A DNA stretch of 64,000 bases from Polaribacter sp. SA4-12 (GCF_002163675.1 NZ_CP019334.1:3763501-3827500), one strand, 5' to 3'. Numbered from the stretch's first letter, positions 1 to 10,458 are shown. Numbers and translations are program-made. The notes: generated by a model not told the origin, from the sequence alone.

Positions 1-1648
1 ACCAACTTCCAGCATTTGCAAAATTATTATACACTTTATTATTCTGTTGAGCAAATCCATTTACCCAAGAATCCATAGCACATTCCGCATTCCAAATAGT
101 ATTATGAAAAAAATCTAAATCAGTATTATTCCAATTGATTTGATATCCACTCCAAGATACATTCCAAATTACGTTATGATGTACTGAATAGCCTTTACTA
201 TCATTATCAAGGTAAATTCCTGCAGCTTTTCCTGGTTCACCAGAAGCGTGAGAATATTGAGGCGCTGTAGAATCGTGAAACCAATTATGATGTATTTCAG
301 TATTTTTTAATGATGAATTACCAACTGTATAAAATATACCAGAATCACTATTAATTAATTCTGCAAAAGAAACATCGTTATAAGCAATTTCACAATTTAA
401 ACCAGCAACAAACATTCCATCTCTACCTGCATTTGTAATTGTATTTTTCAAAACTTTTACATTTTCTGCGGTTGATCTAATTGGAGTTGCATGAATACCA
501 TTGTAATCTATATTACTTATATAATTACCTTCAATAGTTGTATTGTGAGCTCCAGACCAATTGCTAATCATAATTCCGCTTACTGAACTATGATTAATTG
601 TGCAGCCCTTAATTAATGTATTTGCACCTAAAATTTCAATGGCAGCTTCACCAACACTTGCTCCTGTATTTGTTAAAGAATCATGACCTTCACTTCCATG
701 AATTATTTTACAATTTTCAATAATATTATTATCAGCATTAATATGTATTTTTATACTTCCACCAAAAAAATCAATTCCTTCAATTTTTATGTAATCTCCT
801 TTTAATTCTGATATAAATTTTGTTGTAGCATATTCTACAGTTCCATCTGTAGGTAGGTTACTATCAGAAGGTTGAAAATAAAGAGTACTTGTTGAAGCAT
901 CATAATACCATTCCCTAGCATAATCTAAAGCTTCTAATTTGTTAAATAAATACAATTGTCCTCTTTGATTGTTTGCTTGATTATTTCTCCAAGCTGTTGG
1001 ATTGTGTGGTTTAAAAGGCCATTTATTGATGTCAACTCCTGTATGATTTATGCTACTAGTTGTACTACTTGTTATAGTTCTTGTCCAACTTGCTCCAGAA
1101 TGCGCTCCTAAATAATATACCAAACCACCAGTCCAATCTATATTTGGAATCCCACTAGCCAAAAAATGTGAACCATCTCCTCCTGTAACAGGTGTACTAT
1201 TTAATGTCCATCGATTATTGTCATTATTATTTGGCCATCGTGCTAAATCCATATATTCATTATTATGATAAATAGCACGAAATCTACTATCTATAGACAT
1301 ATTTACATTTGCCTTGTAAATATTTCCACTATGACTTTGCCAACCATTAATTTTTTTTGTGGCTCTAATTTGAACACTTTCACCATCAGCAGCCTTAAAG
1401 GTTAAATAATTACCAGCTGTACCACTTTTATTAACAATTAAAGCTTCTTCATAAACACCTTCTCTAATAATACAAACATCTCCACTAGACATTACAGAAA
1501 TAGCTTTGCTAAATGTTTTAAAAGGATTGTTTTCAGAACCATCATTAGTATCATTTCCGTTAGTAGCTACATATACGTTTTGAGCGTAAAATGCTGACTG
1601 ACAAAATAAAATTATAACAATAAAATATAAATTGGTCTTTTTAATCAT
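1..1648 (-). CDS. Right-handed parallel beta-helix protein, C-terminus outside the window
   Basis: The frame opens at ATG 1648 (MIKKTNLYF) and runs off the left edge, so about 549 residues are visible. A signal peptide ends near AFYAQ (residue 23). It is followed by the opening VYVATNGNDTNDGS typical of DUF1565/beta-helix proteins, then by many N-x-I/V beta-helix rungs in the second half (for example around NNIIENCKI and GMFVAGLNCEIAYNDV). The start lies 7 bp after the stop of the preceding sulfatase, with an AGGAG-like stretch on the coding strand complement, so it is the distal visible gene of the long leftward operon. It is a paralogue of the 913-residue protein at 7717-10458 (shared SGTAGN, LARWPN, IPNIDWTGG and KAAGIYLDND segments). 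Beta-helix folds in such loci are usually polysaccharide lyases or hydrolases, but I cannot assign a family. Confidence 0.85.
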   Translation of the reverse strand, partial: MIKKTNLYFIVIILFCQSAFYAQNVYVATNGNDTNDGSENNPFKTFSKAISVMSSGDVCIIREGVYEEALIVNKSGTAGNYLTFKAADGESVQIRATKKINGWQSHSGNIYKANVNMSIDSRFRAIYHNNEYMDLARWPNNNDNNRWTLNSTPVTGGDGSHFLASGIPNIDWTGGLVYYLGAHSGASWTRTITSSTTSSINHTGVDINKWPFKPHNPTAWRNNQANNQRGQLYLFNKLEALDYAREWYYDASTSTLYFQPSDSNLPTDGTVEYATTKFISELKGDYIKIEGIDFFGGSIKIHINADNNIIENCKIIHGSEGHDSLTNTGASVGEAAIEILGANTLIKGCTINHSSVSGIMISNWSGAHNTTIEGNYISNIDYNGIHATPIRSTAENVKVLKNTITNAGRDGMFVAGLNCEIAYNDVSFAELINSDSGIFYTVGNSSLKNTEIHHNWFHDSTAPQYSHASGEPGKAAGIYLDNDSKGYSVHHNVIWNVSWSGYQINWNNTDLDFFHNTIWNAECAMDSWVNGFAQQNNKVYNNFANAGSW

Positions 1649-1655
1649 AAGGAGA

Positions 1656-3170
1656 TTATTTAATTCCGGTATTTACTTTACTCATTCTAGTTTTGTTATA
1701 AAGAACCAATAATTCATCAACTTTATTTTGATGTTTTGGATGCTTAATTAAGTTCTTTTTATCATTTTCTGATGGATTATCAGTCAAATTAAAAAGAGCA
1801 ACTAATTTTTGATTTTCTTGAGATTTAGCGTTGTCTTTAAACTTAAGAATCAATTTCCAACCATCTTTAATGATCATATTTTCTGCACCTGTACCAGCTT
1901 GTGTAATTAAAAAAGGATGTGGTTTTATTTCCTTTTTACTCAATAAAATTGGTAATAAGTTAGAAGAATCCATAGCTTCTTTTTCTTTTAACTTTTGATT
2001 GGTTAAGGCTGCCAAAGTTGCCATAATATCAATTCCTAAAATAGCATCATTATTAACACCTGGTTTTATTTTTCCTGGCCAATGTGCAATAAAAGGAACT
2101 TTATTTCCACCTTCCCAAGCTTGGTTTTTCCCACCTCTATAAACGCTATTTGATTTATGTCCAGATTTAATTGTTTTTCCAATCTGCAGTCCTCCATTAT
2201 CAGAAGTAAAAATGATTAATGTATTTTCATAAACGCCTTTTTTCTTTAAAGCGCTCACAATCATTGACATTTGTACATCTAACTCTTTCACCATATCTAA
2301 ATGATTAGAAGGTGTTGTGCCTGCAATTTTAACTCCGTTTAATTTTTTAGTGGGTGTGTGAGGTTTATGAACTGCTTGTGTACAGTAATACATAAAGAAT
2401 GGTTTCTCTTTATTACTTTTCTGTTTGATAAAATCCACAGCTTTATTCACTAAAAGATCACCTGCGTTAAAAGGATTCCAATGACTGTCTCCTAAACCTT
2501 CCATTTTATCCAATTTAAAACCAATTTTGTCCATATTCTTTTGAGTGATTTGAACAATTTTAGATTTTCTATGCAAAGGATACATTTCTCCATTTTCGTA
2601 CACTGCATAAGGTGCAGCTTGAATTCCTGCAGGATACATAAAACTATAATCAAAACCATTTTGAACAGGACCTTTATCTACAACCTTTGTAATATCTACA
2701 TCTAATTCAGGCTTATGTCTCGGACCTCTGTATATCGTATTTGCATCGTCTTTTCTCGTGAAATCCATTCCAAATCCCCATTTACCAAAAAAGGAAGTAT
2801 TGTATCCAGCTTGTTTCATCAACTGACCTAAAGTAATGTCTGTTGAAGAAATTGGAGATTCTTGATAACTTCCCCAAACACCTCTAGGAGCATAACTTCT
2901 ATAACAATGATTTCCTGTCATTATAGCATATCTAGTTGGTGCGCATAACGCAGCAGGTGAATGTGCATCTGTAAAAAGAACACCTTCACTCGCCAATTTA
3001 TCTATTGTAGGAGTTTCTAAAATTATATTTTTAGAATGTATTTTTCTGTATTTAGAAATGTCTCCAACACCAATATCATCAGCCAAAATAAAGATTACAT
3101 TTGGTCTGTTTTGTGCAATTGTTGATGTTAAAATGAATGCAAACATCAATAAGAAAAATACTTTTTTCAT
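1656..3170 (-). CDS. Secreted S1-family sulfatase, Cys type
   Basis: A formylglycine-dependent sulfatase of 504 residues. A signal peptide ends near STIAQ (residue 20). The metal-binding pair D31-D32 sits in FILADD. The modification motif is C76-A-P-T-R80, in which Cys would be oxidised to formylglycine by a maturase not seen here. Further S1 hallmarks are GKWGFG (about residues 129-134), HKPH and TSDNGG. No lipobox is present, so it is probably periplasmic. It lies 4 bp after the GH43 gene and 7 bp before a beta-helix gene in the same operon. Family S1 is certain; the subfamily and the position of the ester it removes are not readable by eye. Confidence 0.93.
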   Translation of the reverse strand: MKKVFFLLMFAFILTSTIAQNRPNVIFILADDIGVGDISKYRKIHSKNIILETPTIDKLASEGVLFTDAHSPAALCAPTRYAIMTGNHCYRSYAPRGVWGSYQESPISSTDITLGQLMKQAGYNTSFFGKWGFGMDFTRKDDANTIYRGPRHKPELDVDITKVVDKGPVQNGFDYSFMYPAGIQAAPYAVYENGEMYPLHRKSKIVQITQKNMDKIGFKLDKMEGLGDSHWNPFNAGDLLVNKAVDFIKQKSNKEKPFFMYYCTQAVHKPHTPTKKLNGVKIAGTTPSNHLDMVKELDVQMSMIVSALKKKGVYENTLIIFTSDNGGLQIGKTIKSGHKSNSVYRGGKNQAWEGGNKVPFIAHWPGKIKPGVNNDAILGIDIMATLAALTNQKLKEKEAMDSSNLLPILLSKKEIKPHPFLITQAGTGAENMIIKDGWKLILKFKDNAKSQENQKLVALFNLTDNPSENDKKNLIKHPKHQNKVDELLVLYNKTRMSKVNTGIK

Positions 3171-3174
3171 CTAT

Positions 3175-4509
3175 TTATTTTTTAAGTAACAACCAATTTA
3201 AGTTTACAATCTTTGTTGCTCCCCAAACAGATTTAAAAACGACTGTGATATCTTTAATTCCTGTTGGATTACCAACTAATTCTGTTTCTATGGTTTGCCA
3301 TTTGTTATAACCACCTGTATAATTTACAGGAAAAGTAGCAATTAACTTTCCTTTTGTTCCTCCTAAACGAACTTCGAAACTTCCGTTTCTTTGTCCACTT
3401 GCAACTCTAGCTTGAATTTTCTTAGCTTCTCCTTTACCAAAATCAACTCCATTAAAACGAACAGTACTCATCATTTTAGTATCGCTAACCATCCATCCAT
3501 TAGGCTCATTACCACCAACAAATGTTGCTTTTGCATTATAAATATCATTATATCTATCAACTTGAATCGTATCATTAACTCTTGGATTACCAATACCTCT
3601 TAAAGTTGGTTTTACTTTTTTAATGGTTCCGTCTTTTTTGAACTCCATATAATCTGCTCTCATAGAACGTAGTTTACTGTAACCACTTACACTCCACCAG
3701 TGATAAAATAAAATCCATTTTCCTTTGTATTTTACAATTGAATGGTGATTTGTACCATTATCGATATTATCCATAATTTTACCAGCATACACATAAGGAC
3801 CTAATGGTTTTTTACTCATAGCATAACCAATAGTATAACCTTCATCAGGAAAAACGTGTGCAAATGTTAAATAGTAATTACCATTATGTTTAAATGGAAA
3901 AGGACCTTCTACATAACCAGCAGGAATTCCTTCTATTTTTATAGCCTCACCATCTATTTTTTTCATATTCTTGTTCAGTTTTGCGCCTTTTATGGTTTTA
4001 TCACCTGCAAAAAATATGTATCCTTTTCCATCATCATCTATCATTAAACCTGGATCAATTCCATCAATTCCTTTAATGTAATTTTTCTCCCATTTAAAAG
4101 GACCTGTTGGACTTTTAGAAACACCTACACCAATTCTTCTAAAAGAAGTACCATCTTTTGGTGGAGCTGGATAATAGTAGTAATATTTACCATCTCTTTC
4201 TATACAATCTGGCGCCCACATTCCGTAAGAATTTTTCTTACCCCAAGGCACTTCATTCTGATCTAAAATTACACCATAATCTTTCCAAGTATTTCCATTT
4301 TCTAAAGAGAAAATATGGTAATCTGGCATACAAAAACGTGGTGCTACAATTCCTTCTGGAGGAACAGCATCGTGAGAAGGATAAATATATAATTTACCAT
4401 TAAAAACACGTGCAGTAGGATCTGCTGTGTGAATATTTGTTACTAGTGGGTTTTGAGCAAAACTGTTAATTGTTAAACAAATAATTATAATTGTGACTAC
4501 TTTTTTCAT
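3175..4509 (-). CDS. GH43-family glycosidase with C-terminal CBM6-like domain
   Basis: This 444-residue protein has a signal peptide ending near SFAQ (residue 19). A five-bladed propeller of GH43 type fills residues 20-300. The expected acidic triad is visible: D30 in HTADP, D152 in GIDPG and the presumed general acid E201 in YVEGP. Residues about 305-444 form a jelly-roll resembling CBM6 (VDRYNDI, FNGVDFG, NWLLLKK). GH43 members are mostly beta-xylosidases, arabinofuranosidases or galactan-active enzymes, so this one probably trims pentose or galactose units; the exact specificity is not visible. It starts directly after the GH2 stop (2-bp gap), which supports co-transcription. Confidence 0.88.
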   Translation of the reverse strand: MKKVVTIIIICLTINSFAQNPLVTNIHTADPTARVFNGKLYIYPSHDAVPPEGIVAPRFCMPDYHIFSLENGNTWKDYGVILDQNEVPWGKKNSYGMWAPDCIERDGKYYYYYPAPPKDGTSFRRIGVGVSKSPTGPFKWEKNYIKGIDGIDPGLMIDDDGKGYIFFAGDKTIKGAKLNKNMKKIDGEAIKIEGIPAGYVEGPFPFKHNGNYYLTFAHVFPDEGYTIGYAMSKKPLGPYVYAGKIMDNIDNGTNHHSIVKYKGKWILFYHWWSVSGYSKLRSMRADYMEFKKDGTIKKVKPTLRGIGNPRVNDTIQVDRYNDIYNAKATFVGGNEPNGWMVSDTKMMSTVRFNGVDFGKGEAKKIQARVASGQRNGSFEVRLGGTKGKLIATFPVNYTGGYNKWQTIETELVGNPTGIKDITVVFKSVWGATKIVNLNWLLLKK

Positions 4510-4510
4510 T

Positions 4511-6991
4511 CTATTTTGTTAAATTCAATTTTATTGATACAGATTCTAAACCCTTGCTTGAAGCTGTAAACTGGATATTTCCAGCAGTTTCTGTCGTTTT
4601 AATAATTGCTAAACATTTACCGTTAAAAGCTTTTCTGTTTGATGCTTGAAAAGAAGCGTGACTAAAATTATCTCCATTTCCAACACCTATTAAAGTTGCT
4701 TCACCCTCAATATTAAAATTGATAAGATTATCTGCTTTTGGAACTACATTTCCTTCTTTATCTAAAACAGTACACTCAATATATGCTAAATCTTTGCCAT
4801 TTGCGTTTAATTCTGTACGTCTTACTTTTATGTCTATAGAATGTGCTTTTCCTGCAGTTTTCACTTCTTTTGACGCGTGTGTTTTTCCGTTTTTAGAAGC
4901 TACCGCTTTTAAAGATCCAGGTTTGTAAATTACTTTCCAAGTTTGATATTCTACACTATTAGTATCATTTTTTTGTTTTCCTAATGACTTTCCATCTTGA
5001 AAAAGTTCTACTTCATCACCATTTGTAAATGCATAGACGGTTACTTCTTTTCCTTCTTGATCTTCCAAATTCCAATGAGGAAAAATATGAACCATTGGTT
5101 TATCTGACCATTGAGATTGATAAAAATAATACCCATCTTTTGGAAAACCACATAAATCGATAGGAGCAAAGACCGAAGAACGAGAAGGCCATCCAAAAGG
5201 AATAACTTCACCTAAATAATCCCAACCAGTCCAAATAAATTGTCCCATAATATTTGGTTTATTTTTAATAGCTCTCCAAGCTTCTATACCTGGTTCTGCA
5301 ATTAACTCTCTCTGCTTTATCCAGTTATAAGAATCATCGTATTTGTAACCTAATTTTTCCCACCATTGTTTTTCTCCTTCATCAAAAACATAGGTTGAAC
5401 GTGGGTAAAATGATTGTGCAGATTGACACTCTGTAACAACTCCCATTGCATCTGGTGCAATTTTGTTTTCTCGAGCTAAACCATTTTCTTTTATATAATT
5501 GTATCCACGAATGTCACTAGTTGATGCAGCTGCTTCACTAGGCCATTCATCCCATCCATAACCGATTAAACCATTAGTTACTGGTCTATCATCTAATTTA
5601 TGAATAATATCAATTAATCTATTTGCGATTGGAACTCCCTCATGAGTTTTCATTTGATTGATTTCATTACCAATACTCCACATAATTACAGATGGATGGT
5701 TTCTATCTCTCAAAACAAAATCAGTTAAATCTTTATCTGCCCATTCTTTAAATTTTGAAGCATAAAAATCTACAGGAATTCTAATTTTTTTACCATCTTG
5801 AATTGTAGTTGGTTTTTTAGGGATTTCCCATTCATCAAAGGCTTCATTTAACACTAAAAAACCCATTTCATCACAAACATCTAAAAATTCTGTAGAAAAA
5901 GGATTGTGTGCAGTTCTTACTGCGTTACAGCCCATTTCTCTCAATATTTCTAATTGCCTTTGAATAGTTCTCTTGTAAATTGCTGAACCTAAAGGACCAC
6001 CATCATGATGTAAACAAACACCTTTTAGTTTTGTTTGAACACCATTAATAGAGAAACCTGTGTCTTTATCGAAATCTAATTTTCTAATACCAATTTTAGT
6101 GGTTTCTTCACCTAAAACTTCATCATTTTTTAATATTTGAACTTTTACAGTATATAAATGTGGGTTTTCTGGAGACCATAATTCTGGGTTATAAACCTCA
6201 ACAGGAATTTCTAGTTTTTCTGAAGTGTTTGCATCAATTTTTATTAATTTTTCTTCCGAAGAAATAATAGAGTCATTTTTAATAATGATTGTTTTTGCAA
6301 TTATATTAGAAGTTTCAACTTCATTCTTAATAGAGAAGGCTGTTTTAATCGTTGCTTTTTCTTTTGATATTTTAGGAGTTGTTACATATAAACTCCAATT
6401 AGGAATATGTATTTTATTTCTAATTTTTAAAGTAACGTTTCTATAAATTCCTGTTCCAGAATACCAACGATGCCCAGGCTGAACAGAATTATCGATAGTT
6501 ACAGTTACTATATTTTCTTTATCAAAGTTAATGTACTCTGTTAAGTCATATTCAAAACCAATATAACCTAAAGGTCTGTGTCCAACTTTATTTCCGTTTA
6601 TATAAACAGTAGAATTTCTATATACACCATCAAAATAAATAGATACTTTATGATTTTCTTTATCAGCATTAACAGTAAAACTTTTTCTGTAAGTAGATTT
6701 ACCTGTTGGTAACCAAGCACCTCTAGAAAAAGAAGGATTGTCTTTAGAAAAAGGACCTTTTATACTCCAATCGTGAGGGATTGTTACTTTTTTCCAACTA
6801 GAATCGTTAAAATTGGGTTTTATAGCATCAAGAATTTCTTCTTTAGCAAATTTCCAATCTTTATTAAAATCAATAGTCTGATAATGTGCTTTTTCTTCTT
6901 TCAAACAGGAAAAAAAAGAAAAGATACTTAGAAGTAAAATAGCAAAAAGCACTTTTTGTTTAGAATTTAAAAATCTTTTTACGAACTCCAT
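4511..6991 (-). CDS. GH2-family beta-galactosidase-like lipoprotein
   Basis: An exo-acting GH2 enzyme of 826 residues. A lipobox at FFSC (C29) predicts a lipoprotein. The sugar-binding jelly-roll domain, the immunoglobulin-like domain and the TIM barrel follow in order (barrel about residues 318-620), then C-terminal beta domains of DUF4982 type. The acid/base is E443 in SIGNE and the nucleophile is probably E521 in VVTEC. The family includes beta-galactosidases and beta-glucuronidases; the galactan context favours beta-galactosidase. It is flanked by a GH43 gene 1 bp downstream and a fibronectin-III lipoprotein gene 21 bp upstream in the same operon. It differs clearly from the LacZ-type GH2 at 33113-36373, so the locus has two distinct GH2 enzymes. 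Confidence 0.9.
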   Translation of the reverse strand: MEFVKRFLNSKQKVLFAILLLSIFSFFSCLKEEKAHYQTIDFNKDWKFAKEEILDAIKPNFNDSSWKKVTIPHDWSIKGPFSKDNPSFSRGAWLPTGKSTYRKSFTVNADKENHKVSIYFDGVYRNSTVYINGNKVGHRPLGYIGFEYDLTEYINFDKENIVTVTIDNSVQPGHRWYSGTGIYRNVTLKIRNKIHIPNWSLYVTTPKISKEKATIKTAFSIKNEVETSNIIAKTIIIKNDSIISSEEKLIKIDANTSEKLEIPVEVYNPELWSPENPHLYTVKVQILKNDEVLGEETTKIGIRKLDFDKDTGFSINGVQTKLKGVCLHHDGGPLGSAIYKRTIQRQLEILREMGCNAVRTAHNPFSTEFLDVCDEMGFLVLNEAFDEWEIPKKPTTIQDGKKIRIPVDFYASKFKEWADKDLTDFVLRDRNHPSVIMWSIGNEINQMKTHEGVPIANRLIDIIHKLDDRPVTNGLIGYGWDEWPSEAAASTSDIRGYNYIKENGLARENKIAPDAMGVVTECQSAQSFYPRSTYVFDEGEKQWWEKLGYKYDDSYNWIKQRELIAEPGIEAWRAIKNKPNIMGQFIWTGWDYLGEVIPFGWPSRSSVFAPIDLCGFPKDGYYFYQSQWSDKPMVHIFPHWNLEDQEGKEVTVYAFTNGDEVELFQDGKSLGKQKNDTNSVEYQTWKVIYKPGSLKAVASKNGKTHASKEVKTAGKAHSIDIKVRRTELNANGKDLAYIECTVLDKEGNVVPKADNLINFNIEGEATLIGVGNGDNFSHASFQASNRKAFNGKCLAIIKTTETAGNIQFTASSKGLESVSIKLNLTK

Positions 6992-7012
6992 AAGTATCTT
7001 TTTTAATTACAT

Positions 7013-7720
7013 TTATTTAGTTCTAAACTCAAATACTGGTGATTGAGAATTATTACCATGTTTGTCTTTAGTAACAACTTGCCAATAATAAATTTGGTTA
7101 GCTTCTAAAGATAAATTATCCATACTTGTGTTTGTTGTTGATTCTTTAAGTGTAGTTGGCGGATTTGTAGTTGCTAAGTAAACATCATACTCTTCAATAT
7201 CATTATCAATGTCATTTCCAGTCCAATTAATAGAAGTAGAAACTTCTACAGTACTTCCCATAATTGGGCTTACCAATTCTGCTGGAAATGGGGCATAATT
7301 TTCAATTGCAACACCTGCGTTATAAAATTTCCATGTTTCACTACTATTTGTATCAGATACACCATTTGTACTTGATATTATTGACCAAGAATAAGGTACT
7401 CCTCTTAACAAATTTGTGATTAAATTTGTTTTAGTTGTGCTAATTTCTTCAATAGATTCTGTCTCTAAATTTTTAATAACTAATGTATATCGATCTGCAT
7501 TTTTTGCATCATTCCATTCAAAAACAATTTTGCTATGTGTACTTGAAATTATATTTCCTTGATTACATTCAGCATCTTTTACAGGTGATATGAGTATGGC
7601 AGCATCTGGTTTTGTTGCTGGGTTTTCATCAACTCCATCTTCACCTTTACTACCACAACTAACAATAGTTACTACGCAAAGAGTTAAAAAAAAGAGTTTT
7701 ATATATTTAGAATTTATCAT
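7013..7720 (-). CDS. Lipoprotein with two fibronectin-III-like domains, function unknown
   Basis: The 235-residue product has a lipobox VSC with C22, followed by a short linker (GSKGEDGVDENPATKP). Two repeated beta-sandwich units of fibronectin-III type occupy about residues 38-130 and 140-235; both carry the pattern YxLVIKNL / YDVYLATT followed by WSI / YYWQVVTKD. The start codon overlaps the stop of the upstream beta-helix gene by 4 bp, so the two are probably translationally coupled. No catalytic motif is visible. A surface or periplasmic adaptor or carbohydrate-binding role beside the beta-helix protein is an inference only. Confidence 0.8.
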   Translation of the reverse strand: MINSKYIKLFFLTLCVVTIVSCGSKGEDGVDENPATKPDAAILISPVKDAECNQGNIISSTHSKIVFEWNDAKNADRYTLVIKNLETESIEEISTTKTNLITNLLRGVPYSWSIISSTNGVSDTNSSETWKFYNAGVAIENYAPFPAELVSPIMGSTVEVSTSINWTGNDIDNDIEEYDVYLATTNPPTTLKESTTNTSMDNLSLEANQIYYWQVVTKDKHGNNSQSPVFEFRTK

Positions 7721-10458
7721 TGTTTTATAATTTTAAAGTTAGAATTTACATTGTTACCAACTACTCTTACAAAATAAATGCCTTTAGATAGGTGGTTTAT
7801 ATTTACAAGTGTACTTCTGTTCTGATTTGTAATGCTTTTTTGCAAGACTACTTTACCAGTAGAAGATATTATTTGATAACTTACATTTTTGTTTTCATCC
7901 GAAGGAAAAGCAATCGTAAAATTATCTTTTACTATAGAAGGATATACAATAATATTATCAAAAAGGATTATCTTTTTTTCGTATTTACCTTGACAATTTT
8001 TATTTGTAGATACCTTTAAGTTATTTTCACCAGGTATTAGTTGAAGAGTAATGCTTTTTTTATCTGTTACTGTGATAATACCGTTTAAATTAATTCGATA
8101 GATATCACTTCCTTCAAGATTTACTGTAACACTTTTCTTCTTTTTATTTACTTTAGAATAAACTGATAAATTTTCTGGTTGAGTTATTTTAACGTTAAAA
8201 CATTGTTTATAATCTGCATTTTCTGTTGTAGTTATACATATCGTATAATCGCCAGAGGCTAAAGTATCAAAAATTACATTTTCATTTGAAGTGAAATTTT
8301 TAGATATAGTAGTACCTTCAATTTTTGCTGTAAGTTCATAAGAAGTTTCTTTTGAGTTAATTTCTATAGAACCATTCTTACTATTAACGCAAGTTTCTCC
8401 TTTTGTTAATACAGTAAAATTATCTGTTGCCAACGTAAATACTTCACATCCTTCAGAATCTACTGTTAAACCAATTTGTGTATCTGGACATTTATCTAAA
8501 CTGTCTATAACTCCATCAAAATCTTGGTCATCTTTAGGTATTTCATTACAATTTTCACCAGGTAAACCATAACAACCTAATTGTGCAGGTCCAAACAATG
8601 GGTTCCAATCGATACCAGCAACCCAATTTTCGCCTCCATTTTCATAAGCACCAATATCTGGTTTATCACCAATAAATCCATCAGTTATTCCAGCAATTTC
8701 TCTTCCTTGGTTAATAGGTGATGATCCACTTATTAAGGTAAAATCTCCATTATTGGCATTATTAAAAACACTAGAATCTACAACTAAGTTATTTTGTTTG
8801 TCAGATTCAGGTTCCCAATTATCATCACTTCCTAAGTTATTCCAAACCTTCACATTTGTAAATGAAGTACCTGCTTGATGCCAAGCCCCCATAACAGCTT
8901 CACCATTCCATAGAGTATTGTTATAGATTTCTATATCTTTTCCATCCCAGTTAATTTGAATACTAGTCCATTCTGTATTCCAAACAACATTATGATGCAC
9001 TTTAAAACTTTCTGCATCGTTATCTAAGTATATACCTGCAGCTTTCTTTTTTGTACCACTAGAATACGCATCATGAAACCAATTGTGATGAATTTCTGTA
9101 TTTTCTTGAAAACCTACTGTGTAAAAAAGAGCACAATCATCTGCTATTAAATTACTTCTAGAAATATCATTATATGCAATTTCATTATTGGATCCATTAT
9201 AGTTAATACCATCTCTACCACCTTTTCTTACAGTGTTATTAATGAATTTAGAATTATGCATACCTCTTAAAACTGCAGGAGCATCATAAGAACCTAATGA
9301 ATTAAAATCGTGAATTAAATTATTTTTAATTGTATGGTTATTACCTCTTACATTGATACCTGTTGCGGATCCATATGCAATTTCACATTTTTCAATTGTG
9401 TTAAAAGATCCTTGCATAATAATTGCAGCTACACCTGTATTAAATCCATTTTGAATTCCTTGAGTGTTTGAACCATATAAAGAAGTAATACCATATAAAA
9501 CATTATTTGTGGTATTCGTATTTGTCTGCCAAGTAGTAGAATCTTCAAGATTTATAGTACCTCCAAAAACAGCTAAGTTTCTAACCTCTATATATTTTTT
9601 ATTGCTTAAGTTAATTGTTTCTTTTCTTCTTCTCATTTTTACATCTCCATCTGCAGGAGCTGCTCCACTAGGAATTTGAACAAAAAGTTCTTTTGTAGAA
9701 TTGTTATAATACCATTCGTTTTCATAATCTAGAGCGCCTTTTACTCCTTCTAAATAGAAATCTCCTTTATCTGCAGGAGCATGAAAAGTACGAATCCAAT
9801 CTGGACTTTTATTTAAATGAAAGTTTACTCTTCCATTTGAACTACTTATAATTTTTTCTTTCCAAGCAATCCAACCAGAACCAGGTTTATCTCCATAAAA
9901 CCATACAGCACCTCCTGTCCAATCTATATTTGGTATTGTGCTTTCTGTTAAATAAGCATTACTAGCAACTTCTTTGACACTACCTCCAGAATTTCTTAAA
10001 GTATTTAATTCAAAGGGATCTGAATCTGTTTTATTTGGCCATCTAGCTAAGTCTAATGCTGTTTCTTTATGCATTACAAAGTTCTCTTGGTTAAGAGTGC
10101 TAAAAGGTATTGTGGTTTTGTAAATTGAACCACTGTCTTGCGTCCAACCAGATAATGCTTCCATAGCACTAATTATTACTTTTTCTTCAGTAAAAGATTG
10201 AAATATTATTGGGTTTCCAGCAGTTCCTGAATTTTGTGGAGCTAAAGTTTCTTCATAAGTACCTTCTCTAATATAAACGATATCACCAGCAACAGCTACA
10301 CTTGCAGCTTTACTAATTGTTAGGTAAGGATTCTCAATCGTTCCTGTATTTGAATCGTCTCCATTTTTTGCTACATAAATATCTTTTGCAAAAGAATTTA
10401 AAAAGAGCATTAAAAAAGGAATTACTAATATGCCTTTGTAATTTTTAATTTTCATCAT
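7717..10458 (-). CDS. T9SS-exported right-handed beta-helix protein
   Basis: This 913-residue protein starts at one of two adjacent ATGs (10458 or 10455). A signal peptide ends near NSFAK (residue 25). Residues 26-620 form a DUF1565-type N-terminus and a long right-handed beta-helix ending in the usual PDIGAYE segment. A thrombospondin-type-3-like calcium repeat follows near residues 642-662 (DFDGVIDSLDKCPD), then Ig-like segments. A type A T9SS sorting domain closes the protein (about 830-913: IIVYPSI to GIYFVRV to IIKQ). It is therefore expected at the cell surface or outside. It is a paralogue of the protein at 1-1648. Catalytic identity is open: lyase, GH and binding functions all occur in this fold. 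Confidence 0.88.
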   Translation of the reverse strand: MMKIKNYKGILVIPFLMLFLNSFAKDIYVAKNGDDSNTGTIENPYLTISKAASVAVAGDIVYIREGTYEETLAPQNSGTAGNPIIFQSFTEEKVIISAMEALSGWTQDSGSIYKTTIPFSTLNQENFVMHKETALDLARWPNKTDSDPFELNTLRNSGGSVKEVASNAYLTESTIPNIDWTGGAVWFYGDKPGSGWIAWKEKIISSSNGRVNFHLNKSPDWIRTFHAPADKGDFYLEGVKGALDYENEWYYNNSTKELFVQIPSGAAPADGDVKMRRRKETINLSNKKYIEVRNLAVFGGTINLEDSTTWQTNTNTTNNVLYGITSLYGSNTQGIQNGFNTGVAAIIMQGSFNTIEKCEIAYGSATGINVRGNNHTIKNNLIHDFNSLGSYDAPAVLRGMHNSKFINNTVRKGGRDGINYNGSNNEIAYNDISRSNLIADDCALFYTVGFQENTEIHHNWFHDAYSSGTKKKAAGIYLDNDAESFKVHHNVVWNTEWTSIQINWDGKDIEIYNNTLWNGEAVMGAWHQAGTSFTNVKVWNNLGSDDNWEPESDKQNNLVVDSSVFNNANNGDFTLISGSSPINQGREIAGITDGFIGDKPDIGAYENGGENWVAGIDWNPLFGPAQLGCYGLPGENCNEIPKDDQDFDGVIDSLDKCPDTQIGLTVDSEGCEVFTLATDNFTVLTKGETCVNSKNGSIEINSKETSYELTAKIEGTTISKNFTSNENVIFDTLASGDYTICITTTENADYKQCFNVKITQPENLSVYSKVNKKKKSVTVNLEGSDIYRINLNGIITVTDKKSITLQLIPGENNLKVSTNKNCQGKYEKKIILFDNIIVYPSIVKDNFTIAFPSDENKNVSYQIISSTGKVVLQKSITNQNRSTLVNINHLSKGIYFVRVVGNNVNSNFKIIKQ

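Noticed and set aside
7717..10458. Alginate lyase PL6 or chondroitinase B for the beta-helix protein
   Set aside because: The fold is shared, but no PL6 active-site pattern could be identified and the locus shows no alginate or uronate catabolism.
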